In this document: one piece after another, positions 41,957 to 54,300 of the stretch
Layout of the letters: each line of letters opens with the position of its first letter
Numbering within the stretch: the first letter of the stretch is position 1
Source: Stenopsyche tienmushanensis
Lineage: Eukaryota; Arthropoda; Insecta; Trichoptera; Stenopsychidae
Reading direction: 5' to 3'
Length of the DNA: 64,000 nucleotides
NCBI GenBank assembly: GCA_008973525.1
Contig: WACJ01000097.1
Coordinates: 620,001-684,000 of the forward strand
Program-made: the position numbers and the translations under genes
Notes under the pieces: generated by a model
Told to the model about the DNA's origin: nothing
Databases searched by the model: none
Seen by the model: only the letters and a program-made list of their open reading frames with translations

Positions 41957-42831
41957 GGGGTATCGGAAAATCTTTGCCGATTGTTTAATAATGAGAGAAT
42001 TTAATTTGTGTAAAAAAAAGTGTGTAAATCCAGGCTTTAGAATTGGAACTGGTTTTTGTCTCATCGAAAACCATTGATGTTTGTGACTCGTGTTGCAAAA
42101 AGGGAATGAATGCATCTGCGATCTGTTTCCCCATGGCTTTCAATACAGTATTTTTACGCCAAGTTAAAACGTTTTTAATTCAAGTTAAACTTTTTCATTT
42201 CAAGTTAAACCTTTTTTATTCCAAGTTTAACTGTCAAATGTCAGATGAAATGAAACAAAGCACAGGAATGTCATGATGGCATCCCTGTACTTTGCAATTT
42301 CCGCATCCAGCTGTCACTTTTATTCATCTCTTAATATTTTCATGAGTATTTGCCAAATTTAAACGCATCTACTATTACGTACTATATATGTTAGTATGTA
42401 TGCAATACAGTATTTTAACGCCAAGTTAAACCTTTTTTCATTTCAAGTCGAACCTTTTTCAACTCAAGTTAAACTTTTTATTTCAAATTAAACCGTTTTC
42501 ATTTCAAGTTAAACTGTCGGATGTCAAATGAAATGAAACAATGCACAGGGATGTCAGGTTGGCATCGCTCCACATCTGTAATTTTTCGTCTTCTTTACAT
42601 TTTCTTGAATATTTGAAGTTTAAACATGTCTTTACGTATACATAGTAATTGGAATTGTTACATTAATGTAAATATCATCTTATGTATTTCATCTGACATC
42701 TGACAGTTTAACTTGAAATGAAAAAGTTTAACTTGATTAGAAAAAGGTTTAACTTGAATTGAAAAAGGTTTAACTTGGCGTATTAATACTGTATTGCGTT
42801 ATCAAAATCGGCAAGGACTTATCAGTACCCC
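41957..42831. mobile_element. Composite palindromic DNA element, 875 bp
   Basis: Terminal inverted repeats are ggggtatcggaaaatctttg plus ccga at the left, and tcggcaaggacttatcagta plus cccc at the right. The flank is tatta on both sides (41952-41956, 42832-42836), equivalent to a TA or TATTA duplication. Inside are two direct copies (about 42147-42285 and 42405-42560) and one inverted copy (about 42690-42797) of a sub-element. Each has a ccaagttaaac end, several tandem ~20-bp units of aagttaaac(c/t)tttttcattt, and a conserved atgtcagatgaaatgaaaca block. No protein is encoded. Confidence 0.8.
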
Positions 42832-42839
42832 TATTATTG

Positions 42840-45220
42840 TATATTGTGACAGGATTAAATATTATTTATACCCATTTGTAGAGTATAAATTATTAAAACC
42901 CCTAATTTTTATGAAAAATGTGATATTTAATTGGTTTTATTAGATTTTATCACCATTTTAAGTTATATCTATCGTATTAACTTCCAATTTCACATACAAA
43001 CGCCCGCAAAGAACCGATTTTACCGCACGATCGTGCGGAGCAATTGAAAAGCAATCGTCGAGGAGCTGATTTTTGTTTCTGAATTCTTCACACTCGGATC
43101 TTTATTATTTTGACTCGCCTCCACGCATTCATCAATACGATAAACCATTCGATATTATACTGAATACGTTTCCCATTGCTGTATATAATAACGCTGCGTT
43201 TGCAAGCAAACATGCAAACAATATCTGTTTATCCTATTTAAATATTAGCAATCGCATTTTTTTTTAAAACCAACCCCGAGACATTACCCCCCCCCGTATA
43301 TGAATTAATTCTACGTATAATTAAATCGCGTGTAAGTCTTTGTTTTTGAACGTTTGACTGCAAAATTTGTGAGACTAAATGTCGCTTTGAATGTGAAATA
43401 TCCAATGGTCTATTTGTCGAGCCATGATTTTGTGATATAGTAATTATGTATTTTTCGCTCTTATTTATTGTAGCATAGGGTAGTGCCTTAAATTATATAG
43501 CCTGACTCGTTAATCCGACATATCAGGGGATGGTTTGCGTGGTTTTTAGTGTTGCTATTCGTTCTTATCGTAGTCACAATTTTTGTCAGGATTTAAACAA
43601 ATTTATATTCGCCATTTTATAGACTTTTCGTTGACGGCATTTATTTTGATTTTTCATAATTTAAATTGTGGTAATCAATCCGTGATCATTCCCAAATTTA
43701 TTATATTTTTAATGCAGATTTAATGATTCCTTCGTTTTATATATAAATAAATACAAATGAGTGATTTAATTGATTTATATCTCGTAATGATAAGAGTTTT
43801 GTTAAATTATTTCTTGTCGATGAATTGTTATGTCTCGTGTTATAATGTGTGCTAAATATACTCTATTGTATCTGTGTGCTCTTAATATATATGTATATGC
43901 GTATATTAAACTACACGTATATGGAATATATTTTTGTATTTAAAGTGATTATTTATTAATAAAAAAATACATTTTTATAACTTTTACTTTTGTCATTTTC
44001 CTTGTATTTATACATATGTATTCCTTCATTTTACCCCGTAACAAATCATATTCATCATCCTGGAATGGCGTCATGGTTATGGTCTACTGTGTTGATGGTT
44101 TTTATAGTTTCATCGGATCATTTGTGGGACTAATTTATCATTGCAATTAACACCGATGGATAAAATATCGCAGTCATAAACACGTTTGACCTTGCGTTCA
44201 AAGACCAGACTAAACATTGGACGTTGTAACGGAGTCGCCAGATTTAATTTGAATATTTGACGCGATCCAAGCGCATAAAAATGCCGTTTTAACAGACTAC
44301 GGACGCATCAAAAATGTTGATTGATGTAAAAAAAAACTTGCATGACATCATTTTAAATCGGCCGATTGCTTTGAACGTGGATGCAAACAAATATTCTTTC
44401 CGCTGTGAATTTGAAGACTTACTCCATGCTTTCTATATCGACTGCCGCACGCACGGTACTGAATAAGTATGGGGTAAATGTAGACATCCCCCCCCCTCGC
44501 ATATTTGTCCGTCTCCTTATATCTGAAGCTTATTTTTTTACATGCAATACAGTTATAAATATTGATATTTTAGACTTCTACACGGATTTGAATTGTTGAA
44601 AACGCAATTAACAAGTGCGTTGTCTTTTTGAATGATGAATTCAGATTTGTATTATTTAGCCGGAAGATGGCAAAATGTCTACGTTTACCCCCGTTATTGT
44701 CCTGCTTCATAGCGCGTGTATATATGACGCATAAAAAGGTAATATAAATTATTGCATGCCGGATTGATATCTGATGTTTCATCGAATGTGGTTGTAATTT
44801 TTTTATTTTTGATGTGCGCAGATTTAAACTGGTAGGAGATTTTCTCTTCCCGAAGGACGGCATGATGACGCGCCCGAAGACTCCGTCGCATTCAAAGTCT
44901 GCGTATAGTGGTGTAGAAGTGAGTGAAAACAAAAAGGATAATTGACTTTTGTATTTAAATTGTGAAATTCAAAACCATATCCGTCGTTGTATATAAATAT
45001 TTTTTATTGAAGAGACTATTTTTAATTAATTTATAATCTTATGATCGTGGAAAAATAAGACTGTTATTTTAATATAATTGTTTTTCGGAGCTTAATAAAA
45101 TATTTATTTGAATGATTTTTTTTCTTCTTTTTTTAATTGTATGTAGAATATCAAATTTGTACTTGGATTTAATTTGTAATAAAAAACTGGTGGTTTTCAA
45201 CCACAAAAAAATATTTACTT
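42840..45220. other. No supported gene
   Basis: Mostly AT-rich. It contains a perfect 16-bp palindrome at 43023-43038 and C-runs near 43285 and 44490. The patch 44820-44930 on the minus strand is GC-richer and encodes FECDGVFGRVIMPSFGKRKS; it could be an exon, but I recognise no family and cannot support a gene. Confidence 0.35.
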
Positions 45221-45223
45221 ATA

Positions 45224-45322
45224 CAGTGCCACTCAAAACTTACACTATACATACTTATTTAAATAAAATACAAAGCAAAAAGAAACATTTGGAAAACATT
45301 TGAACAGTTTTGAGCGGCACTG
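45224..45322. mobile_element. Tc1-type MITE, 99 bp
   Basis: It starts cagtgccactcaaaactta and ends with the inverse, aacagttttgagcggcactg, flanked by TA on both sides. The termini match the cagtgcc...aaaact pattern usual for Tc1-type ends. The interior is A-rich and non-coding. Confidence 0.8.
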
Positions 45323-45329
45323 TATATAT

Positions 45330-46610
45330 TGGTAGTGCCAAAAATATGTACCGTTTTTTTAATATCAAATCACGTTTAAATTAGGATGGGATTATTTGAA
45401 TAGGAATTTTAAGGTAGACGATGATCTACTAGTGATAAAATCATCACTCATAGGCTGCCCCAGGCAGATCCAGAAAATCAGGCTAAATCTGGATTTAAAA
45501 AAGAAAAACACAGTGTACAAATGAAATAAACATTTTTATTTCAAATTAATAAGTGTTAGATATGAAAAATATATCGAGAATAGTAAGAGAAGTGTACACG
45601 AGTACTTCATAAAATATAACTTATCAATAAATTATTTTTTTATACATATATTAATTATTTTAGTTATTCTTTTTATTAACTTACTGCTGTGTGAGTCGGG
45701 AATGAGATTTTAAACGTTACAGATATGTCATGCGATCATAGTTTACTCTCTTAAAAAATATCAGATGGTCATCACTGGGCGTTTGCATACAAAATATTTC
45801 GAGTCTATGAAAATAAATTATTTATGTACACGTGTGGATTGATTCTGTCCGGACACAATAAAACGATCATAAGAGACGGTTATTTACAGATTTAGACTTC
45901 AACGCCGATACAGTTGTCTACGGAGATTGTAGCGGTTTATCGTTATTTAAACTAACATTTTGCAAATTTATGTACACAATGATCATAATGACGTTGCAAA
46001 ATCAAAACATTCAAATATCTACCTATTTATGTGTATAATCGGGAATTATTTCTACGGCATCGTGCATTTTTTAATAGGTCTGCACTGAATACAAAGCAAA
46101 TGACCTATGTAGAATACTCACAAACGCTTTGATATGTGGTTCATTGAAAATATGTCGTCTTCCAGCTATATATATATATGGATAAAAATTAAGATACTAC
46201 GTGTATTCCTAAAATACGATATAAATAAACGGATGAAATTATTTTTATTCGAGTTTGCATTTTTAAAAAACTGAAAATAATTTCTTTCCGATCTATCGTC
46301 GACGGAAATGTCAAACAATAAATATATATCAACGATATTTATCGAGATCACAAAAATGCACGAAGGAAACAATCGTCGGAATCGTTCGTCCACCTGAAAG
46401 GATCGGTTTGAACGTCGATTCCGGCGTGAAAAATTGATATGATTAAAAATAGTATCACATTAGTTGACACAAGGTAGTCTGAGGAATAAAGAACGATATA
46501 AATCCAACTGCAACGATCTTTATTCCTGAAACACCTTCAAATAGTAGAGTTAATAGGATCCCACAAATACAGTGCTGAACCCATCACAACGCATAATCGA
46601 ATACATATTA
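45330..46610. other. No gene seen
   Basis: AT-rich intergenic sequence without a conserved frame. Confidence 0.5.
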
Positions 46611-47478
46611 CGAGGGTAGTCCGCTACACAATAAAATATCAGAGTTTAAACGAGGCCGTACGTCAAGATTGGTGACTATGCCAAAAATGCTGAAGAAAAT
46701 TCACAAAATGGTATTGGATGACCGTCAATTGAAAGTACGCAAGATAACAGACATGATAAGCATTTAAAAAATTGATGTACATCGCATATTAACTAAAAAT
46801 TTGCACATGAGAAAGCTGTGCGTAAGATGGGTGCTGCATTTGATCACAATGAAATAAAGACAGCTTCGCGGAAACGTTTCAATTGAGTGTTGGAAATATT
46901 TACACAGCATTAAAGCCAAGTTTTTACGTTAATTCATAACCACGGATGAAACATGGGTCCATCACTTCACACCTGCGACAAAGGAATGGTCAGTATGCGA
47001 GTATTATTATGCTTCTGTAACGTTGCTGAACGAACGGATGGGAATAGACGGGCGTCGAATAGAAAAACTAACAGCGCTGTTGCGTGGGGATGTTAAATCG
47101 CCCACACTACACTTCAGAGAAGGGCATATACACTCCTGCCCAACGTAAGGAAGTGGAGCAATAGGAGACACGGATGGCTGCGCTTTAATTTGACTCAGAT
47201 AGAGAAAGAGGCGACGATCGAATGCTACCACTGTGAGGCTGAGGCAGATGATAATGTTCAAATGTGAAGCATGGGAGGAAGACCAGAAAATTCTCCGCGT
47301 CTCCATAGATGATAGACGAGTGTCGAAGGATGAAATGATGGATTCTATGCTACAGAATGAGGAAAAAATGATTGGGTGCCTAACATTCTATAGCGTAATC
47401 GATATCTCGACGCTATAGAAGGGTTGATTGTATTTTTTATTTTATTTATTAGATCGTGTATTTATGGGACTACCCTCG
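46611..47478 (+). mobile_element. Mariner (irritans-like) with nested LINE and Tigger pieces
   Basis: The ends cgagggtagtcc (left) and ggactaccctcg (right) are exact inverse repeats over 12 bp, flanked by TA. From the left the plus strand encodes PKMLKKIHKMVLDDRQLKV, HRILTKNLHMRKLCVRWV and TDETWVHHFTPATKEWS with stops. From about 47005 the sequence is no longer mariner: it encodes LINE C-terminal motifs (CYHCEAEADD, then CEAWEEDQK) and, near 47370-47431, an inverse Tigger-MITE end. The mariner right terminus resumes afterwards. It is therefore a multi-layer insertion. Confidence 0.8.
47005..47370 (+). mobile_element. LINE C-terminal fragment nested in mariner
   Basis: Encodes IECYHCEAEADD and, one frame over, FKCEAWEEDQKILRVSIDD, which parallels the CHHCQAEVDD...EAWTPQR zinc-knuckle region of the R1-like LINE at 2780-4099. 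It is a different, more diverged copy. Confidence 0.6.
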
Positions 47479-47479
47479 T

Positions 47480-48388
47480 AGCTTCTGAATTTATCGATGA
47501 TCACTAACTATTTCGCATTTGGCAGCGTCGTTCAACAGCTAAAAAATGAACTCGGAATCTGGCAATAAGAACGAAACCCCAGAAAAGACCATTAAACCCT
47601 TGATTATGTTTGTTCATAATATTAGCGAGTGTATATTTATCGGCGAAATATAACTCAATAGAAGTTATATACATATATAAATAGAAAAATGTTTGTAACT
47701 CCAGATAGTCTTACATAAAATATATTGACATAGTCTTCCTTATATCTGCGTAACATTAATCAACATCGATCATATAGTAAAATTCATCACAAGTCTTACT
47801 GAATCAACCTATGTTTTAATTTTGATGACGAAAAGAAAGCGTCGATTAAATTATCAGCGATTCCACTATAGCTAAAAGAGAGTCCGGAATTGCACACAGT
47901 TTCAACGGGAAAATTATATGGTCCCTGCGATTCACAAAGGAATGTATCGGGCTATAAAGAGGAAACTAAGCAGTCCGATTATTGAACGTTTTAAATTATC
48001 GTTTAAGATTTAATAAAATCACTACTTGCATGTAAAAGTGCAAGCCATATCATATTATAAAATATACTTATCGTACAATTATAATGCAATCACAAATTAA
48101 AATACACGTCTTAGTATTCCTTATAAAACGTTACATTACGTCGATAAAAAGATTCACTACGTCGTTTTTATGAAATAATGAACAAAAACATCAACAAAAA
48201 TGCAGCGACATACACACATCCATCGACATGAATAACTTAAATAAGTATCTAAATTTATCATTAAATAAGAGAAAAAATATATTAAAAGTAAAAAATCACA
48301 TTGTCGGAATGTTAATCGTTAATTTTAACGTAATAATTTTACTAGAAATTCAATAAATTCACACAATGTCTCTTTTATAGTCCTAACG
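47480..48388. other. 3' flank of kuzbanian
   Basis: AT-rich sequence. The 3' UTR of the minus-strand kuzbanian gene lies in its right part. No gene seen. Confidence 0.5.
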
Positions 48389-51300
48389 TCAAACATCTTC
48401 TAAACTATAATCATTGTCCGAGACTAAAACTTCCATGTCCGACTGATAAACGCCCATATCGGAAACCTGCGAAGTATCGGGAAGAGAGTGCTTCAACTCG
48501 CCGAACTTGTAAGGCCATTGATTAGTCGGGCCCTGTAAGCCGCGCATCGAAGGATCGTCCTTGGGCACCTGCTGCCGCTTCTGCGCCGACAAACCGGAAG
48601 GAAGAACTTTCGAAGCGCTCGATCTCTTTGAGGGATTTTCTACATTATTTTCTAATGGCGTTTGGTTATCATTTATATTTGGCACTATTTGGGATTCCAA
48701 ACAGTCACGACTCATCCGCGAGTCGGGTAATCGTAGAGGCACTTCGTTATCAGTGCTGTTTATTCTATTTTGGATCCATTCGAATTCCGGACGACACGCG
48801 TCGGTGTAGTTGGCACCCGCGGACATTGGCATGAAAAAGTCTCCGTGTGCGGGACTTTTGTAGAGTTCACTGGCACTCATTTGGCGTCTTAAATTCTTAT
48901 TTCCTACGACACTATCGACACCGTTTAATTTTAATAAGCGCTTTTGTTTTTCGTCGTTTCTCTCCATGGCGTCGACGTTGCTGTACACCTGATCGGCCGC
49001 CATGCTGCTCCTCTTCTTCTGCGAGAGGCTATTCCTCTTTGAATCCACGTGCAAGTTGTTTAGACTGTTTCCCTTCTGGATGTGGTTGTCGTTACGTTGA
49101 GACGCGTTTGAGAAACTTTTCTTTATGTGGCGATTGTTCGCATTTGTACTAATACGTTGGCTTGTCCGTTGAGGATTTCCCGATCTATTTGAAGGAAGCA
49201 CATTGTGGCTGCTTTGTCTGAATATTGCACGATTTGGATTCCTTAATGTAATATTTCTTGGCATACTGCTCGTTTTATTCACTCTTGTTACGATTTCGTC
49301 CAGATTTGCTTCGTTGGAAACAACATTCTCGTAGAAGTGCATGTTTATATTGCTATTCGATTGGTCCTGTAATAAATTTTGATGGCTTTCGCCTAATTCA
49401 TTTCCTTGTCCGACAGAACTGCTTTTTTTGTGAGTCCATTTGAATGCCTTGTGATATTGGTTCTGTCGATCTTCATTAGGTATGTTGTTGCCAACTTGTT
49501 CGTAGTGTGTGCTTTCAGTTTCGTGATTTAATCCTACCGTGGCCATATTAGAAAGTTGGCTGCTTTGAGTTTGAAGTGCATCGTTAGTTACTATTGCTAC
49601 TGGATCTATTGTATGCTTGCTTAACCTGTTGACCCCGTCGTCGGTTTTGGACAATCTTCCGTGAGATTTCTTCTTGGAATGTTCCTGTCTTGTGTGAGTT
49701 GTCTTATCTAGAACTATTCTGCTTTTATCACCTTTGCAAAGTTTGAGACTGAATTTAAAAGGAGGTTTATAAATAACTTGAAGTTTGAATTTGTCATTTT
49801 CTCCCTGCACCAAATTATTAACGCTCTTTGAATTCTTTTCGTGTTTACTTTTAATAGATTTGGAGTTGAGACTTATTCCTTTGTTTCCATATGCTCTGTC
49901 AGTTAAACCGACGGGTGTTGATTTTGATTTCGTAATAACGGGTTGACGTGGGTTGTTCAACAGCCAATTTTGAACTTTGCCTAATGAGTCAGCTTCGGCA
50001 ACAATGGGCACTGCGGATGTTGGAATGTTTTGTTGATCTACGTCTTTTTGAGCAGCACTATAATCGATGACCTCCTTGTTGTGTTTGCTTTTTCTTTTAG
50101 CGATTATGGTTTTATGTTTACTCGAGCCAGGTTTTCGTAATTTAACCGCAATTGCTTCCACATGATGAGACGTAGAATCCTTTCCATGCTTGTGAAGTTC
50201 TTCAGTAGCTACTGGAGCAGACAACTGAAAAAACATAAATTAATTATTAAAATAATATCTAATTACAAAGTTAATTAACCTTATCGTCATATTATTATTA
50301 TTTGGACACACGGCTACGAACTACATGGCTGAAGATAGATCAGCGCAATGCTGGAAATTCTCCAGAAATGGACGTAAGGCAAAAACTTGCGGAGAAGAAC
50401 CACATTGCCCGCTATGTGGACACAAAGATGAAGAGAAAGCGACGAACATAAGCAGTAGTGAAAAGGCACAAATTATTTAAAGAAAGCCGAGAGAAGATCG
50501 TCAACAAACTCCGCAGTGAACATCCATCAACCTCCTGAATAGACCAAGATATGACATGCGTGCATGATTATTTGAACTTTGACCGACGGTTGAGCCTTCA
50601 ATGGATAGCAGAAACTCTAAACATAACAAAAACAACGTCATATTGTAACCGAAGATTTGAATACAGAGACACATGGAAATTTCATCACGACAACGCGCAA
50701 AGCCACAGCGTCTTCGTTATCAACGATTTCCTGGCGAGGACCTGCATCCCATTGATTCCCCAGCCTCCCCATAGAATATTAAGACACAATTGAAACCACC
50801 CAAGCTCATATTACATCGGCACTAAAGGACATCTCGGAGAAGGAATAAATTCGCTGGCAGTTAATAAAAACTTACTCTTTTCTTATTTTTGCCAATTCCA
50901 TTGGCATGCGTTTGATCGTTTTCCCTCGTTTTATCTTTCTTCTTTCGATGTCGATGTTTCAGTGCTACCTTCTTCTTCAAAGGCAATTTTGATCTATAAT
51001 ATTTTCATTATTATGAGTCAAAATTTGAATGATTCAATATATTTATATATTTAGTTAGATATTCAATGATGCAAATGCAATTTTTTAATCACCTGACTGC
51101 TGTGTGCACTATCACTCCCTCTGGACAATGTTCGGGTAAACGAACAGTTTCTGTTGTTGAACTGTGGATGATCGTTACACTCTTCATTTTTCCATCTGAT
51201 TTCTTGCCCAAAAGACGAGTGCTGCCCACCTGTAATTTAAAATATATATAGACGGTTTGTAAGAAATATAACTCACATTGCGGGAAACTAAAGCGTGGAT

Positions 51301-54300
51301 GATCAAATGATTAAAATGTCCTACGGATTATATCGAACGATCGACAATTCAATACTTTTATTTTGGATCACACAAATCTGGCCTACGTAAAAATCACACC
51401 TTCACTTACTGGAATACGATACTACACTTTCTGAATCCAGATCGTCAGACTTTTTATTCACTTTACACTGATGAAAGAATATTTAAGAAAAGAAAAATAA
51501 AACAAATATATAAAATAATATGAAAGACGCTAATTAAAAATATAATTAAATAGAATACGAAATAAATTACCAATAAGCCGATCACGGCTAATATTATCAG
51601 CGCAACGGCATACCAATGTTCCCAAATCCATTTTTTTAGACTTAATAAACTTTCCTCTGAAAGCAACAACTTGCGTAAGGTTGCCAACGGTCCAGATGGA
51701 TCCACTTCAGCGACATTTTTGGAATACATCACAATAACTGCAATCAAAATGAGACGTTTTAAATTTATTCGTTCATTATTTTAATTCAAAATAACCGAAA
51801 ACATACCCGTTATAATCATTGCAAGGTGTGCCCGGTTTTGCATACATATCCGGCACATCGTAAGGGGGAGTATTCCATTGGAAAGATGAGCGACACGGAT
51901 TTCCAGGGCCGGGTTGCCTACAGCAAAGATCGCAAGCGCGATCGGAACTACATTGACAAGACTCCAACCCGTACGCCAAACAAATTGATCCGGTACATTC
52001 CTGCAAATTAAAATTGTTTACAAAAATTCCCTTGAACGCTTTGATGAATAAAGTGCTATGTATTGTAAAAAATATATTTACCCCCATATAACAAACAAAT
52101 CCATCGTCGCATACGGTGCGATTTGGTTTGCTTGCGCTCGGAGGACAGTGAGGTCGACGTCCATCACAATGTGATGAATCACGACATCCATTATCAGATC
52201 TACATTCATCTCCAAATCGTAGCGAGCACTGTGCCGTGCAACAAGGACCCTATATCGCAAAAAATACATCATTATTTAAATATTCCATCAGCATATAAAA
52301 TCATTTAATACCGAAACATACTTGAGATGGACTGCAAACACTTCGCGGTGTAAGTCTACACGGTACTTCACCGGGTGGAGGATGACGACGCTGTGGATGA
52401 CAACAAGGTTCTCGACAATCTCCCTCCCAACCACAATCGCATTCTTCACCTTCTTCGACCACACCATTTCCGCACAAAGACACTTGCGGTTCTAAAAATA
52501 ATCGGATTTTAAGTATAAAGACGATCATAAATTTAGTTTGATCACTATTTAAATCAATACCTGTAAAGCATCCTTTACTCGACCTGGCCTTGTTATTCAA
52601 CACCGGATTGATACTCTTCAACGAGCACGGAGAAAATTGATTATTGTTCTTTTTGTCGCCACTTGTAGCGCGCGCAAACATGATAAAATTACCGTCTTCT
52701 CCACCGGGTGTACACACATCCGGATCGTGCTACAAATACAAAATTGTATCATCATTCTAATACCTTAAAATATATAACGTAACAAAAAATAAATATATAA
52801 ATTACAGGTGAACCAAAATTGTGACCAATCTCGTGAGCCAATGTGACGTGTGACACTGCCGGCGGTACGTGCTTTCCGTAATTCAGCAACGTAACGATAC
52901 CCGTGTTCAAGGATTTTAAGCTGCCTCTATAATGCTGGAAAAAATATAAACTAGGATGAATAAAACAATCTACGATGATCCCATTTTTTAAATAGACGAT
53001 TGATAAGTGTACGTACTCCATTTTTTTCGCATACGCCGCCCGCATTTTTCAAGTCGCCGGTCCACGCGAGACCAAGCGTTCCCATTTCGAAATCTCGATA
53101 CGTAAACATGTAAGCTAAACAGAATCCATCGTAGTCTTCCTCTATAAAATTAAACAATATTAAAAATGATAATGTACAGAGAGTGGCACGGGATGTGGCT
53201 CAAACATAAACATAGCGATATGAAGCAAATATGCTTCATTTAATTATTTTTTTAATTAAAGGTATGTAAAAGAACTTGATTATATTTATTACAAGTGGAT
53301 ATTCGATAAGTATTGAGTTAACTTAAATCTACCACAGACTCTAAATGATCTTAAAATCAGAGCATGTCTGATCTCATGTAAGCAGTCGTCTGCTAAATAT
53401 TAAATTTGGGCCACTTTCCATGCCACTGAGTGTAATATACATTTTATATTTTTTTAAATAATTGCCAATATTAATACCTGAAAATAATTCCAAAAATTTT
53501 TCTACTCCATAGTTATTCGGAAAACGATAAAGAGGATCCTTCAAAGCTTCAGCAGTATGCACTTTTATTCTTTTAATCATAAATGTGATATTATCCGGTT
53601 TACCATCCTGATTAAAGTCTGCAAAAACATCATACATTTTGATTAAGCAGCCAATGGAAAATGAATACAACGCTTAGATGCTGAAAATCCATTACCTGTT
53701 ACCCTGTATATGGAATTGACTCGTTGAACGTGTCGTGTCATAACTTCGATACAGGCCTCTTCAGATCCAAACTTTTGAAAGAACTGGTGATCGGCTTGCA
53801 AGTACAACATGCACGTAGTCTTTTTGGGATCTATGGTCGCTCTCTTGTTCACGTGCCTCAGCGCCGAATCGGTAACGTTGCCCAAAAGCGACGAGACAAT
53901 CGTGAACCCTACGGGCTTCTTGTTTATGACGTCGTTCTGAATGTTGATCTTCGATTTGATCTCGACGTGATTTTTAGAATTCGGCCTCGAATTCGATTCC
54001 CCGTCGTTTTCCTCGTCGTACGTGTTGAAAAGAATACCGCGCGTTCTATCAGTACTGTTTTTAATTCTATTGATTACGTTTTCTAAATTGGAATCTTCGT
54101 TTTCGCTATAATAAGGAACGTACAAGTCGATTGGAAGGCTCGGATTCCTGAGTGGCGTCACCTCTTCGTCGTCGTCCGGATCCGTGGATAATTCTGCATT
54201 ATCATCGTCGTCAGGCAACCATCGTTTATCTCGCTTGAGTCTCAATAAACTATCTACATCTTTATCAAAATCGCTAATATAATTTACAATTGTACCCTGA

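Noticed and set aside
48561..49443. Several plus-strand open frames opposite the kuzbanian tail
   Set aside because: Antisense shadows of a long open exon; no homology.
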